Shown here: piece after piece, positions 26,243-34,542 of the stretch
Numbering within the stretch: the first letter of the stretch is position 1
Layout: every line of letters begins with the position of its first letter
Assembly (NCBI GenBank): GCA_026931325.1
Contig: JAIXLO010000058.1
Location: 1 to 60,065, forward strand
Direction: 5' to 3'
Source of the DNA: Chitinophagales bacterium
Lineage (GTDB): Bacteria > Bacteroidota > Bacteroidia > Chitinophagales > Chitinophagaceae
DNA length: 60,065 bases
The notes under the pieces: model-generated
The model's input: the letters and a program-made list of their open reading frames with translations, nothing else
Told to the model about the DNA's origin: nothing
Database searches by the model: none
Position numbers and translations under genes: made by a program

Positions 26243-27514
26243 ATGCTTCAGGTTAATACACTAAGAAAAGATATAGATAAAGTAAAAGAAAGACTAAGCG
26301 TAAAAAACTTTTCAGATACTTCAATTGTTGATACAATTATTGAGTTAGATGATGAAAGAAAAAAAGTACAACTTGAGTTTGACAACACTCAAGCTAAAAT
26401 AAATGCTGCAAGCAAAGAAATTGGTAAATTAATGGCTCAAGGAAATAAAGAATTAGCAGAAAAAACAAAATCAGAAGTTAGTAATTGGAAACAAGAAGTT
26501 GCAACACTTAACAGCCAATTAAATTCTATTGAAAAACAATTGCACGATACGCTTATTTTACTTCCTAACTTACCTCATAGCTCAGTGCCAAAAGGAAAAT
26601 CAGCAGAAGATAATGAAACTGTAAAAGAAGGTGGTGTAAAACCAAACTTGCCTGCAAATGCTTTACCTCATTGGGATTTAATTAAGCAATATAATTTAGT
26701 AGATTTTGAAACAGGTGCTAAAATTACAGGTAGTGGATTTCCTTTGTACAAAGGAAAAGGTGCTAAATTGCAAAGAGCTTTAATTCAATATTTTTTAGAT
26801 TATAATACTTCAGCTGGTTACACAGAATATATTCCTCCTTTTATGGTTAACGAAGCAAGTGCTTATGCAACTGGGCAATTACCAGATAAAGAGGGTCAAA
26901 TGTATCATGCAACAGAAGATAATTTTTATTTAATACCTACTGCAGAAGTTCCTGTAACTAATATTTATAGAGATGTTATTTTAAAAGAAAGTGAATTGCC
27001 TTTAAAAATGACAGCTTATTCTCCTTGCTTTAGGAGAGAGGCAGGAAGTTTTGGTAAAGATGTAAGAGGCTTAAATCGTGTACATCAATTTGAGAAAGTA
27101 GAAATTATACAAATTGTAGAACCAGAGAATAGTTATGCTGTTTTAGATGAAATGGTAAGTCATGTAGAGCAACTTTTAAACAACTTACAACTGCCTTACA
27201 GAGTTTTAAAATTGTGTGGAGGAGATATGAGTTTTGCCAGTGCATTAACGTATGATTTTGAAGTTTGGAGTGCAGCACAACAACGTTGGTTAGAAGTTAG
27301 TAGTGTTACCAACTTTGAAAATTTTCAAACCAATAGAATGAAATGCAGATTTAAAAATGCTGAAGGAAAAATACAATTAGCACATAGCTTAAATGGTAGC
27401 TCACTTGCATTACCAAGAATTTATGCTGCACTTTTAGAAAATAACCAAACACCAGAAGGAATAAGGCTTCCAGAAGTTTTACATAGTTATTTTGGTAGTA
27501 GTATGATTGATTAA
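26243..27514 (+). CDS. serS: Seryl-tRNA synthetase
   Basis: This 423-residue class II synthetase charges tRNA-Ser (and tRNA-Sec where present). The N-terminal coiled-coil arm (about residues 25-110) binds the long variable arm of tRNA-Ser. The catalytic core shows motif 2 in SPCFRREAGSFGKDVRGLNR and motif 3 in LNGSSLALPRIYAALLENNQ. The length is normal. Start is ATG at 26243, as the first residues MLQVNTLRKD match the family. It is followed at 23 bases by a YggS-type gene on the same strand. Confidence 0.97.
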   Translation: MLQVNTLRKDIDKVKERLSVKNFSDTSIVDTIIELDDERKKVQLEFDNTQAKINAASKEIGKLMAQGNKELAEKTKSEVSNWKQEVATLNSQLNSIEKQLHDTLILLPNLPHSSVPKGKSAEDNETVKEGGVKPNLPANALPHWDLIKQYNLVDFETGAKITGSGFPLYKGKGAKLQRALIQYFLDYNTSAGYTEYIPPFMVNEASAYATGQLPDKEGQMYHATEDNFYLIPTAEVPVTNIYRDVILKESELPLKMTAYSPCFRREAGSFGKDVRGLNRVHQFEKVEIIQIVEPENSYAVLDEMVSHVEQLLNNLQLPYRVLKLCGGDMSFASALTYDFEVWSAAQQRWLEVSSVTNFENFQTNRMKCRFKNAEGKIQLAHSLNGSSLALPRIYAALLENNQTPEGIRLPEVLHSYFGSSMID

Positions 27515-27537
27515 TTGTTAGAAGAAGAATTAAAAAA

Positions 27538-28188
27538 ATGCCTGTTAATACCGAAGCATATCAAAAAATAATTTCACAGCTAAATAATGAAGCTACTTTG
27601 GTAGCAGTAAGTAAAATAAAACCTGTTGAAGATATTTTAGCATTGTATCAATTAGGTCAAAAAGATTTTGGAGAAAATTATGTTCAGGAATTAGTAGATA
27701 AACAAGCAAAACTTCCTTCTGATATTCGTTGGCATTTTATTGGTCATTTACAAAGTAATAAAGTAAAATACATTGCACCTTTTGTTCACTTAATTCATGG
27801 AGTTGATAGTTTAAAGCTTTTAAAAGAAATAAATAAGCAAGCAATTAAATACAATAGAATAATTCATTGCTTATTGCAAGTACATATAGCACAAGAAACA
27901 ACAAAATTTGGTTTTAGTTTTGATGAATTACAAGAACTAAATATTCCTAAAGAGTTTATAAATATTAGTGTTGATGGATTAATGGGAATGGCATCTTTTA
28001 GTGATGATAGGGCTTTGATAAGAAATGAATTTAAGCAACTAAAAAATTTATTTGATAAGCTTAAAATAAATCATCCACAATTCCATACACTTTCAATAGG
28101 CATGAGTGATGATTATACTATTGCTTTAGAAGAAGGCAGCAATATGATAAGAATAGGTAGCCTATTATTTGGAAAAAGAATTTATTAA
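27538..28188 (+). CDS. YggS-family PLP homeostasis protein
   Basis: This 216-residue protein is a PLPBP/YggS homologue that binds pyridoxal phosphate and balances vitamin B6 and amino-acid pools. The PLP lysine is Lys26 in LVAVSKIKP. Other hallmarks are KDFGENYVQEL, WHFIGHLQSNKVKY and LSIGMSDDYTIALEEGSNMIRIGS near the end. It is a single TIM-barrel domain with no racemase C-terminal domain. It is likely cotranscribed with serS and ends 14 bases from the convergent M1 peptidase gene. Confidence 0.93.
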   Translation: MPVNTEAYQKIISQLNNEATLVAVSKIKPVEDILALYQLGQKDFGENYVQELVDKQAKLPSDIRWHFIGHLQSNKVKYIAPFVHLIHGVDSLKLLKEINKQAIKYNRIIHCLLQVHIAQETTKFGFSFDELQELNIPKEFINISVDGLMGMASFSDDRALIRNEFKQLKNLFDKLKINHPQFHTLSIGMSDDYTIALEEGSNMIRIGSLLFGKRIY

Positions 28189-28202
28189 TTTAGTTGTTTT
28201 AA

Positions 28203-30152
28203 TTAATTTGGAATAACTAATTTGTTATTAATTCTGCTAATATCAGCCATTCTTTCAGTTGGATCAATTACTACAGATTTTATTTCACCAATTTTTCTTG
28301 AGATAGTAAAAGTATATTCAGGATGAGTCCATTTCCATGCAGGATGTATAATTCTTGTTATATTGTTTTCAGCAGGTTTTTGACCAAACATTAAATCAAG
28401 AGGAATATAATGCATCTCAGAAGTTCCATCTTTATAAGTTATTAAAATATCAATAGGCATAGGCATTTTACCAATTCTTTTAATGGTAAGTATTGCATTA
28501 TTTGTAGTTGTATCAACATTAATATTGCCTACAGCATATTCTATATTTTTGGTGCTATTAATCCAATATTCTTTATACCATTGTAATTCTAAGCCACTTA
28601 CTTTTTCTGCAATTCTGATAAAATCATTTGGGTTTGGATGTTTAAATTTCCATACTTTATAATACTCTAATAAAATTTTATCTCTTACAGAATCACTTAC
28701 TATATAACCCAATTGACTTAAAAAAACTGCTCCTTTTGAGTAAACACTTAATGCATAACCAATATTAGTATTATAATGATCTGCATGTGTACTTAAAGGT
28801 TCTTCATAAGGGCTTTTTACTAAATTAAAATACCCATAATAATTAGATGATTGATTTAATGGTAATTCTAATTTATCTTCTTCAGCATTTCTCTTAATAG
28901 CATCTTTTTCTGCTTGTGTAATCCAAGGACTTTGCCATGCATAATTTTCATTGTACCAAGCCATTACTTCTTCTTCTGCATAGCTTGTAAAGCCTTCATC
29001 CATCCAAGGATAAAGACTTTCATTAGTTCCTAAAACTTGTTGATACCAACTATGCATCCATTCATGAAAAACTGTTCCTAATCCAGAACCTTTTAATAAT
29101 GTTGCCATTGCATATTCCATTCCCCCATCACCACCTTGTATAAATGAATATTGAGGATAAGGATATTTGCCAAAACGCTTTTCCATATAAGGCAAGGCTT
29201 TTTCAGCAGCCCATAAAACATTGTTCCAAGCATTATCATTTGCTGGTGTTGTAGATTTATAAAAAACATGAAGTGTTAAACCTTTTCTTACTTCTTTTGA
29301 AATGTGTGTATAATCTGTATCAGCAGCCCAAACAAAATCATGTACATTTTCAGCTTTAAAGTTCCAAGTTAATGTTGAGCCTGTTGGTTTTGGAGGTTTA
29401 TAACCAGCAGGTGTATAACCCATACCTATTGTGTTTGCATTTTGTAAAACACCTGTTGCTGCAACCATATAATTTTTATCAAGTGTAATTTTTACATCAA
29501 AATCTCCCCATACACCATAAAATTCTCTTGCTATATAAGGGTTTGCATTCCACCCTTGATAATCATACTCTACAACTTTAGGATACCATTGACTCATACT
29601 ATATCTTATTCCTTCTGCATTATCTCGTCCAGAACGCCTTATTTGTATAGGTACTTGAGCTTCAAAATTTACATCCATTAATAAAGCACTTTTTGGTAAC
29701 ATTGGTTTATCTAACACAACTTCTAAAATAGTTTCATGCTCTATTAATTTTTGTTTTTTACCATTGATAGAAATTGAGTTTACACGTTGATAACCTATTT
29801 CGTTTTCTTTTAAATTACTTATTCTATTAGTAACTCTACTATCCCAATCCAATACATTATTTCCAAATTTATCTTTTCTTACTACAACTTTTCCTAACTC
29901 TCTGCTTCTTACATCCATACTACTGTTTGGTTGAAAAGCATTCCAGTATAAATGAAAAAATATTTTAGAAAGAGTATCAGGTGAGTTGTTGATGTATTCT
30001 ATTTTTTCATTGCCATTAAGTTTGTTTGAAGAAACATTTAAAGTTACATCAATATTGTATTTTATTCTTTGTTGCCATCTATCTGGTTGTGCAAAAATTA
30101 TTTGATGTGTAGATGCAATAATGATACATGATAAACTTAATTTCTTAAACAT
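28203..30152 (-). CDS. Secreted M1-family zinc metallopeptidase (aminopeptidase N-like)
   Basis: This 649-residue exported protein has a signal peptide (about 1-21), an N-terminal beta domain and a gluzincin catalytic domain. The zinc site is HEWMH at residues 363-367, and the third ligand Glu lies in DEGFTSYAEE about 20 residues later. The exopeptidase motif reads GGDGGMEYAMATLL in place of the classic GAMEN. The domain order is that of Bacteroidota M1 peptidases, and the C-terminal region is short. It probably releases N-terminal residues from peptides outside the cytoplasm. Start is ATG. Confidence 0.9.
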   Translation of the reverse strand: MFKKLSLSCIIIASTHQIIFAQPDRWQQRIKYNIDVTLNVSSNKLNGNEKIEYINNSPDTLSKIFFHLYWNAFQPNSSMDVRSRELGKVVVRKDKFGNNVLDWDSRVTNRISNLKENEIGYQRVNSISINGKKQKLIEHETILEVVLDKPMLPKSALLMDVNFEAQVPIQIRRSGRDNAEGIRYSMSQWYPKVVEYDYQGWNANPYIAREFYGVWGDFDVKITLDKNYMVAATGVLQNANTIGMGYTPAGYKPPKPTGSTLTWNFKAENVHDFVWAADTDYTHISKEVRKGLTLHVFYKSTTPANDNAWNNVLWAAEKALPYMEKRFGKYPYPQYSFIQGGDGGMEYAMATLLKGSGLGTVFHEWMHSWYQQVLGTNESLYPWMDEGFTSYAEEEVMAWYNENYAWQSPWITQAEKDAIKRNAEEDKLELPLNQSSNYYGYFNLVKSPYEEPLSTHADHYNTNIGYALSVYSKGAVFLSQLGYIVSDSVRDKILLEYYKVWKFKHPNPNDFIRIAEKVSGLELQWYKEYWINSTKNIEYAVGNINVDTTTNNAILTIKRIGKMPMPIDILITYKDGTSEMHYIPLDLMFGQKPAENNITRIIHPAWKWTHPEYTFTISRKIGEIKSVVIDPTERMADISRINNKLVIPN

Positions 30153-30371
30153 AATATTGTTCTTTTAATAAAATGAAAATGGTAATAACTTCAAATAAAA
30201 ACAAATAAATGCAAATAAATCTTAAAAGGATGATAATTTATAAAATCAAAATAATAGTTCTGTTATAGAAATCAAATACGTATAACTTATAAATAAATTG
30301 GCTCTTCACTTTAAATTTTCTGCATTCTAAAAACTATCCAAACAAATAATAAAAAGCATAAATGAAATTTG

Positions 30372-30379
30372 TATATTTG
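30372..30379 (+). promoter_or_regulatory. Candidate -7 element of the TA operon
   Basis: TATATTTG fits TAnnTTTG and ends 14 bases before the antitoxin ATG, so the transcript would have almost no leader. A matching -33 box at the normal distance is not seen. Confidence 0.3.
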
Positions 30380-30393
30380 TAAAAACGTCTTTT

Positions 30394-30612
30394 ATGGCTA
30401 TTGTATTAACATTCGACCCCACCATTGAAAGAATAGTTGAACTACTAGAAACAATGAGTGAGAATCAAAAAAAATATATTCTTTCCGAAGCTATTGCAGT
30501 TGGTATATATGGAGAGTTTGGGCAAAATCTAAAGAAAATATCTTTACAAGAAATTGATAGAATAAAACATGAAGCACGTAAGCATAATGCGAAACAAAAA
30601 GTTCGTATTTGA
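30394..30612 (+). CDS. Small protein upstream of a PIN toxin, probable antitoxin
   Basis: This 72-residue protein has no recognised domain. It is rich in charged residues, and its C-terminal part (IKHEARKHNAKQKVRI) is strongly basic. It overlaps the downstream PIN-domain gene by 26 bases, the usual arrangement for a VapB-like antitoxin with a VapC-like toxin. The role is inferred from position only. Codon use is slightly less AT-biased than in the neighbours, which suits horizontal transfer. A -7-like TATATTTG precedes it. Confidence 0.6.
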   Translation: MAIVLTFDPTIERIVELLETMSENQKKYILSEAIAVGIYGEFGQNLKKISLQEIDRIKHEARKHNAKQKVRI

Positions 30613-31015
30613 TACAAATATTTGGGTTTCTGTATTGTTAAATAACGAAACCAATTTTATCAATACAATTGTTAGAGAATACGATATTGTTATTTTTTAT
30701 TGTGAAGAATTATTATTGGAAGTTTCCGAAGTTTTACAACGTCCATATTTTAAAAGCAGAAATGTTTCTATAAAAAATGCTATTAATTTTATTAAATCTG
30801 TTGGACTTTTTTATAAACTTTCATCCCCAATTAAAAAGTATATTCCCAAAGACGATAAAGACGATTATCTAATTGCTCTTGCCTTACAAACTAATTCAGG
30901 TTTTGTAACCAGTGGCGACCGACACATTTTAAGTCAAAAAGAATATTTAGAAAAAAAATTTACTAAACTTAAAATAATTACTAAAGCAGAATTTGAAAAA
31001 AAATTCTCTTTTTAA
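30587..31015 (+). CDS. PIN-domain toxin, VapC-like (COG1569 type)
   Basis: This 142-residue protein is a PIN-domain ribonuclease. The acidic metal-binding set is visible: Asp in FVFDTNIWVS (residues 6-15), Glu in EELLLEV, Asp in PKDDKDDYLIALAL, and Asp in VTSGDRHIL. Such toxins cleave RNA in the presence of Mg2+ when the antitoxin is lost. I place the start at the ATG at 30587 (MRNKKFVFDTN). An in-frame ATG at 30569 would add six residues. The gene overlaps the antitoxin gene by 26 bases, a typical translationally coupled TA layout. Confidence 0.85.
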   Translation: MRNKKFVFDTNIWVSVLLNNETNFINTIVREYDIVIFYCEELLLEVSEVLQRPYFKSRNVSIKNAINFIKSVGLFYKLSSPIKKYIPKDDKDDYLIALALQTNSGFVTSGDRHILSQKEYLEKKFTKLKIITKAEFEKKFSF

Positions 31016-31103
31016 TTTTTTCGGATTTCAGATTTCGTTTTTCAATTTTTTTAGAATTTAGATTTTAAAGGATAACTTATAAGACGTATAACAAAGAAGA
31101 TTT

Positions 31104-31973
31104 TTATTTTCTGATAATTTTAATTTCAACTCTTCTATTCAGCATTTTTTCATATTCATCTGTTTCTTTAGTAAGAGGAAATTTTCTTGCAAAACCTTTG
31201 TAACTCATACGTTCTGGACTTATACCATTTTGTTTTAAAAAATCATAAACAGCTTTTGCTCTTCTTACAGAAAGGTCTTTTGTTCTTGTATCTAAATCTA
31301 ATCCATCTTCATCTAAAGTTTGACAGCAAATATGTCCTTCAATTTGTATAATGAGTGTTGGAATATTTTGCATTGCTTGTAATAATTCATTAAGTGCAGA
31401 GTAAGATTGTCTTAAAAACACATGTCTTCCTCCTTCAAAATTGATATTTCTTAATATAATATTATCGCCTTGCTTAGTTGTTGTGTCTTTTATTTTTTCT
31501 GTTAGTGTTACTTCTTTTGTAACAGGTTTTTCTTTTTTTGTTTCTTTAATTTCTTCTTTTATTGGCTCATTTGTCTTTATAGTTATGGCAATAATTTCAA
31601 CTCTTCTATTTAAAGTTCTTGAAGCTGCATCTTGCTTATTTGATATTAAAGCAGTTTTACCTTTCCCCTCAATTATATAAATTTTATTAGTATCAACTCC
31701 TTGTTGTAGTAATTCATTTTTTACACTAATAGCTCTTTTTAAAGATAGATTGTTGTTGTAATTATTTGTACCAATTTGGTCTGTATGTCCATAAATAAAA
31801 ATAGAATCGTAAGTTGCTTTATTACTTGCAAACTCTTGAATTTGTTGAATTGCCTTAGCACTTAAATGATACTCATCAAAAGTAAAATGTACAATAATTT
31901 TTGTAGTATCATTAGCTAATAAATTAGCACTAAAAGAGAAAAAGAACAATAAAAAAATAATATATTTAAGCAT
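31104..31973 (-). CDS. Exported protein with two OmpA-C-like peptidoglycan-binding domains
   Basis: This 289-residue protein has a signal peptide (about 1-20) and two OmpA/MotB-type domains. The first (about 25-135) includes FIYGHTDQIGTNNYNNNLSLKRA and NRRVEIIAI. A Lys/Thr/Glu-rich linker of about 45 residues follows. The second (about 175-289) includes IEGHICCQTLDEDGLDLDTRT, LSVRRAKAVYDFL and NRRVEIKII. No beta-barrel, lipobox or TPR region is seen, so the protein should be soluble in the periplasm and may clamp peptidoglycan twice. Start is ATG at 31973. Confidence 0.8.
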   Translation of the reverse strand: MLKYIIFLLFFFSFSANLLANDTTKIIVHFTFDEYHLSAKAIQQIQEFASNKATYDSIFIYGHTDQIGTNNYNNNLSLKRAISVKNELLQQGVDTNKIYIIEGKGKTALISNKQDAASRTLNRRVEIIAITIKTNEPIKEEIKETKKEKPVTKEVTLTEKIKDTTTKQGDNIILRNINFEGGRHVFLRQSYSALNELLQAMQNIPTLIIQIEGHICCQTLDEDGLDLDTRTKDLSVRRAKAVYDFLKQNGISPERMSYKGFARKFPLTKETDEYEKMLNRRVEIKIIRK

Positions 31974-32090
31974 AAATAATATGTTTCAAAATCAAAGTAC
32001 AAATTAAATTCCAAACATTATCTAACAAATTGTAAAAACATTATACACAATCTGTTAAAGATTTAAGTAATAATATAAACAATGAACCTA

Positions 32091-32098
32091 TATATTTG
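32091..32098 (+). promoter_or_regulatory. Candidate -7 element for the cyanophycinase gene
   Basis: TATATTTG fits the -7 consensus TAnnTTTG and would place the transcript start about 25 bases before the ATG. No clear TTTG lies at the normal -33 distance. Confidence 0.3.
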
Positions 32099-32129
32099 TT
32101 TCTAATTTTTTGATAAAAAGTATAAAAGC

Positions 32130-33023
32130 ATGTCTTATCCAAAAGGAAAATTAATTGCAATTGGTGGTGCAGAAGATAAAGGCACTAACTTAGAAACTGG
32201 TGAAATATTTCGTAATAATTTAAACTTTTTTGAATTAGGTATTTTAAAAAGAATTGTAAAAGAAACTGGTGGTATTGAAAAAAGAGTTGAAGTAGTAACT
32301 ACTGCATCTTCAATTCCAAAAGAAGTTGGAGAAAATTATTTGAGTGCTTTTGGTAAAATTGGTTGCACTAATATTGGTGTTATGAATATTCGTAACAGAG
32401 AAGATGCAATGAAGCAAGAGTATTTAGAAAGATTGCAAAAATGTGATGCTATTATGTTTAGTGGAGGAAATCAAATGCGTTTAACATCAACATTTGGTGG
32501 AACAGAGTTTTTAGAAATTGTAAAAAGAAGATACAAAGAAGAAGAATTTATTATTGCAGGTACAAGTGCTGGTGCAATGGCTATGAGCAATACTATGATT
32601 TATGAAGGTAATGCAACAAAAGCTCATTTAAAAGGGGAAGTAAAAATTACAACTGGCTTAGCTTTTATGGACAATGTAATTTTTGATTCTCACTTTGAAA
32701 AAAGAGGAAGATTTGGAAGACTGGCTCAAGCAGTTGCAACAAACCCAAGCTGTATTGGTGTTGGATTAGGTGAAGATACAGGTATGCTAATAACTGAAGG
32801 AAATAAAATGGAAGCTATTGGAAGTGGCTTGGTTATTATAATTGATGGACACGAACTTCGTCATTGCAATATTGCTGATATTCCAGAAGGAAACCCAATA
32901 AGTGTAGAAAATTTAAAAGTACATTTTTGCGAAAAAGGTAATGGCTATTTAGTAAAAGAAAGAAAATTTATTATAGAAGTAGAGCAAGGAGCTTTGATAG
33001 ATAAACAAGTTGAAGTAGAATAA
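32130..33023 (+). CDS. cphB: Cyanophycinase (peptidase family S51)
   Basis: This 297-residue serine exopeptidase should split cyanophycin, the Asp-Arg storage polymer, into beta-Asp-Arg dipeptides. The nucleophile is Ser147 in IIAGTSAGAMAMS. AIGGAEDKG (residues 10-18) and FSGGNQMRLTSTFGGTE are conserved, and the nearby VIFDSHFEKRGRFGRL segment is typical. No cyanophycin synthetase (cphA) is adjacent, although the two are often neighbours in Bacteroidota. No signal peptide is visible, so it acts in the cytoplasm. Start is ATG at 32130. Confidence 0.9.
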   Translation: MSYPKGKLIAIGGAEDKGTNLETGEIFRNNLNFFELGILKRIVKETGGIEKRVEVVTTASSIPKEVGENYLSAFGKIGCTNIGVMNIRNREDAMKQEYLERLQKCDAIMFSGGNQMRLTSTFGGTEFLEIVKRRYKEEEFIIAGTSAGAMAMSNTMIYEGNATKAHLKGEVKITTGLAFMDNVIFDSHFEKRGRFGRLAQAVATNPSCIGVGLGEDTGMLITEGNKMEAIGSGLVIIIDGHELRHCNIADIPEGNPISVENLKVHFCEKGNGYLVKERKFIIEVEQGALIDKQVEVE

Positions 33024-33083
33024 ATTTTTTTCAGCTTTTTATTCTGTTATTTTCTGATTGATTTAGCAGATTAATTTTTGTAC

Positions 33084-33698
33084 ATGTTATTATATATACA
33101 TCCAGATAATCCCAATCCAAGAAATATTAAAACAGTTGTTGAATGTTTGTTAGATGGTGGAATTATTATTTATCCAACAGATACTATTTATGGTTTAGGG
33201 TGTAATATTTTTCAGCATAAAGCAATTGAAAGAATTGCACGTATTAAACAAGTTGATCCTCATAAAGCACAACTAAGTTTTGTTTGTTATGATTTAAGTG
33301 ATTTAAGTAAATACACAAAATCTATTTCAACGCCATTATACAGATTATTAAAAAGTTATTTACCTGGACCATTTACTTTTATTTTACCTGCAAGTAAAGA
33401 AGTTCCTAAAATTTTAAACAGTAAAAAAAATACTATTGGCTTACGTGTACCAGATAATAATATTGCAAGAACAATAGTTTCAGAATTAAAACATCCAATT
33501 TTATCTGCATCATTACCTGGCGAAATGGTAGAAGAATATACAGACCCTGAATTGATGTATCAAAACTTTAAAAACCAAGTAGATATTGTAATTGATGGAG
33601 GCATTGGAGGATTAACACCTTCTACAGTTGTAGATTGTACAACAGAACCTTATACTTTAATAAGACAAGGATTAGGAGAGTGGAATGCTGATTCTTAA
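33084..33698 (+). CDS. L-threonylcarbamoyladenylate synthase family protein (TsaC/YciO/Sua5)
   Basis: This 204-residue YrdC-fold protein belongs to the family that makes threonylcarbamoyl-AMP for the t6A base of ANN-decoding tRNAs. Characteristic segments are GGIIIYPTDTIYGLGCN, LPGPFTFILPA, IGLRVPDNNIARTIV and GGLTPSTVVDC. The ATG at 33084 (MLLYIHPDNPNPRN) is chosen over the TTG at 33078. The N-terminus resembles the YciO subgroup, which may be only a paralogue of TsaC, so the exact role is uncertain. It is the second gene after cyanophycinase, with a 60-base gap. Confidence 0.85.
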   Translation: MLLYIHPDNPNPRNIKTVVECLLDGGIIIYPTDTIYGLGCNIFQHKAIERIARIKQVDPHKAQLSFVCYDLSDLSKYTKSISTPLYRLLKSYLPGPFTFILPASKEVPKILNSKKNTIGLRVPDNNIARTIVSELKHPILSASLPGEMVEEYTDPELMYQNFKNQVDIVIDGGIGGLTPSTVVDCTTEPYTLIRQGLGEWNADS

Positions 33699-33800
33699 TT
33701 TATTTTAAACTACTTAATAAAAATTAAGATAAACACTTTTCTTACTTTTACACTTGAAAATAGTTTTTGTATTTTACATCAATTATTCCCTTTTTTTACT

Positions 33801-34247
33801 ATGAAACTAATACTTAATGTAGATATTTTAAATCAAGATTTTTTTGAAGACACAAAGTTGTTGGGTATTTCAACAACTGTAAAAAATTATAAATTATGCT
33901 GGCAATTAAATAAATTGTTAGGCTTTAATTTTAGATTGAATAATGAATTAGAAATAAGATTATTGAAAAGAAAAAATAAAAAAGAAAGAGAATATTTTTT
34001 CAGTATATACGAATCAAGAGAAACTGCAAATGCTTTAGTACATTACTTATACCACAACCAATACGATGGAGAATATTTATTGCCAGAATTTAAACACATA
34101 GATTTTTTATGGTTAATGAAAGGAGATATTATAGATGATGAAAAATTTGAGAGTATAAAAAATTCTATTAAAGCAATGCATGGTGTACAGTTAGTTGTAG
34201 AACTTACCAATGAGCAGATAAAGAATAAAGGAAATATGGTTTTTTAA
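33801..34247 (+). CDS. IPExxxVDY family protein
   Basis: This 148-residue protein belongs to a small Bacteroidota-restricted family named for its IPExxxVDY motif; here it reads LPEFKHIDFLWLMKGD at about residues 95-110. It has a Lys/Arg-rich middle and no membrane helix or signal peptide. The function is unknown. The gene stands 10 bases before the pterin dehydratase on the same strand, so the two are probably cotranscribed. Confidence 0.7.
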   Translation: MKLILNVDILNQDFFEDTKLLGISTTVKNYKLCWQLNKLLGFNFRLNNELEIRLLKRKNKKEREYFFSIYESRETANALVHYLYHNQYDGEYLLPEFKHIDFLWLMKGDIIDDEKFESIKNSIKAMHGVQLVVELTNEQIKNKGNMVF

Positions 34248-34257
34248 AAAAATTATT

Positions 34258-34494
34258 ATGTGGCAAGAACAAGAAAATAAATTGTATAAAAAATTTAAGT
34301 TTAAAAATTTTTCAGAAGCATTTGCTTTTATGACAAGAGTTGCTATTGAAGCAGAAAAAGCAAATCATCATCCAAATTGGAGTAATAAATGGAGTACTGT
34401 AGAAATTTGGCTACAAACACATGAAGCCAATAATTCTATAACAGAAAAAGATATTAATCTTGCTAAAAAAATAGATGAAATTGCTGGGAGATAA
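34258..34494 (+). CDS. 4a-hydroxytetrahydrobiopterin dehydratase (PCD/DCoH)
   Basis: This 78-residue protein is a pterin-4a-carbinolamine dehydratase, which recycles the oxidised pterin cofactor of aromatic amino-acid hydroxylases. The active site is EKANHHPNWSNKWSTVEIWL (about residues 37-56), with the conserved His pair and Trp. It is shorter than the usual ~95-105 residues because the N-terminal part is missing, but the catalytic core is whole. No hydroxylase is in the window. It converges with folE across a strong hairpin, so two pterin genes sit tail to tail. Confidence 0.85.
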   Translation: MWQEQENKLYKKFKFKNFSEAFAFMTRVAIEAEKANHHPNWSNKWSTVEIWLQTHEANNSITEKDINLAKKIDEIAGR

Positions 34495-34541
34495 AAGTAA
34501 GCAATGATAAAATTATTTTATTCAACCATTGCTTACTTTAT
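34494..34541. terminator. Bidirectional terminator between the pterin dehydratase and folE
   Basis: AAAGTAAGCAATG (34494-34506) pairs with CATTGCTTACTTT (34527-34539) in a perfect 13-bp stem with a 20-base AT-rich loop. T-rich tails on both sides suit the two convergent genes. Confidence 0.8.
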
Positions 34542-34542
34542 T

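Larger units (their letters stand above)
30278..31092. repeat. Short direct repeats flanking the toxin-antitoxin pair
   Basis: ATAACTTATAA occurs at 30282-30292 and again at 31072-31082. ACGTATAAC occurs at 30278-30286 and 31084-31092. Both pairs bracket the TA genes, about 790-800 bases apart, but their order differs between the two sides. This may mark an insertion scar or an old recombination site. The short length leaves room for chance. Confidence 0.4.

Noticed and set aside
30153-30393. Possible regulatory or RNA element upstream of the TA pair
   Set aside because: Only AT-rich spacer and the flanking repeats are visible; no structured RNA or further gene could be supported.
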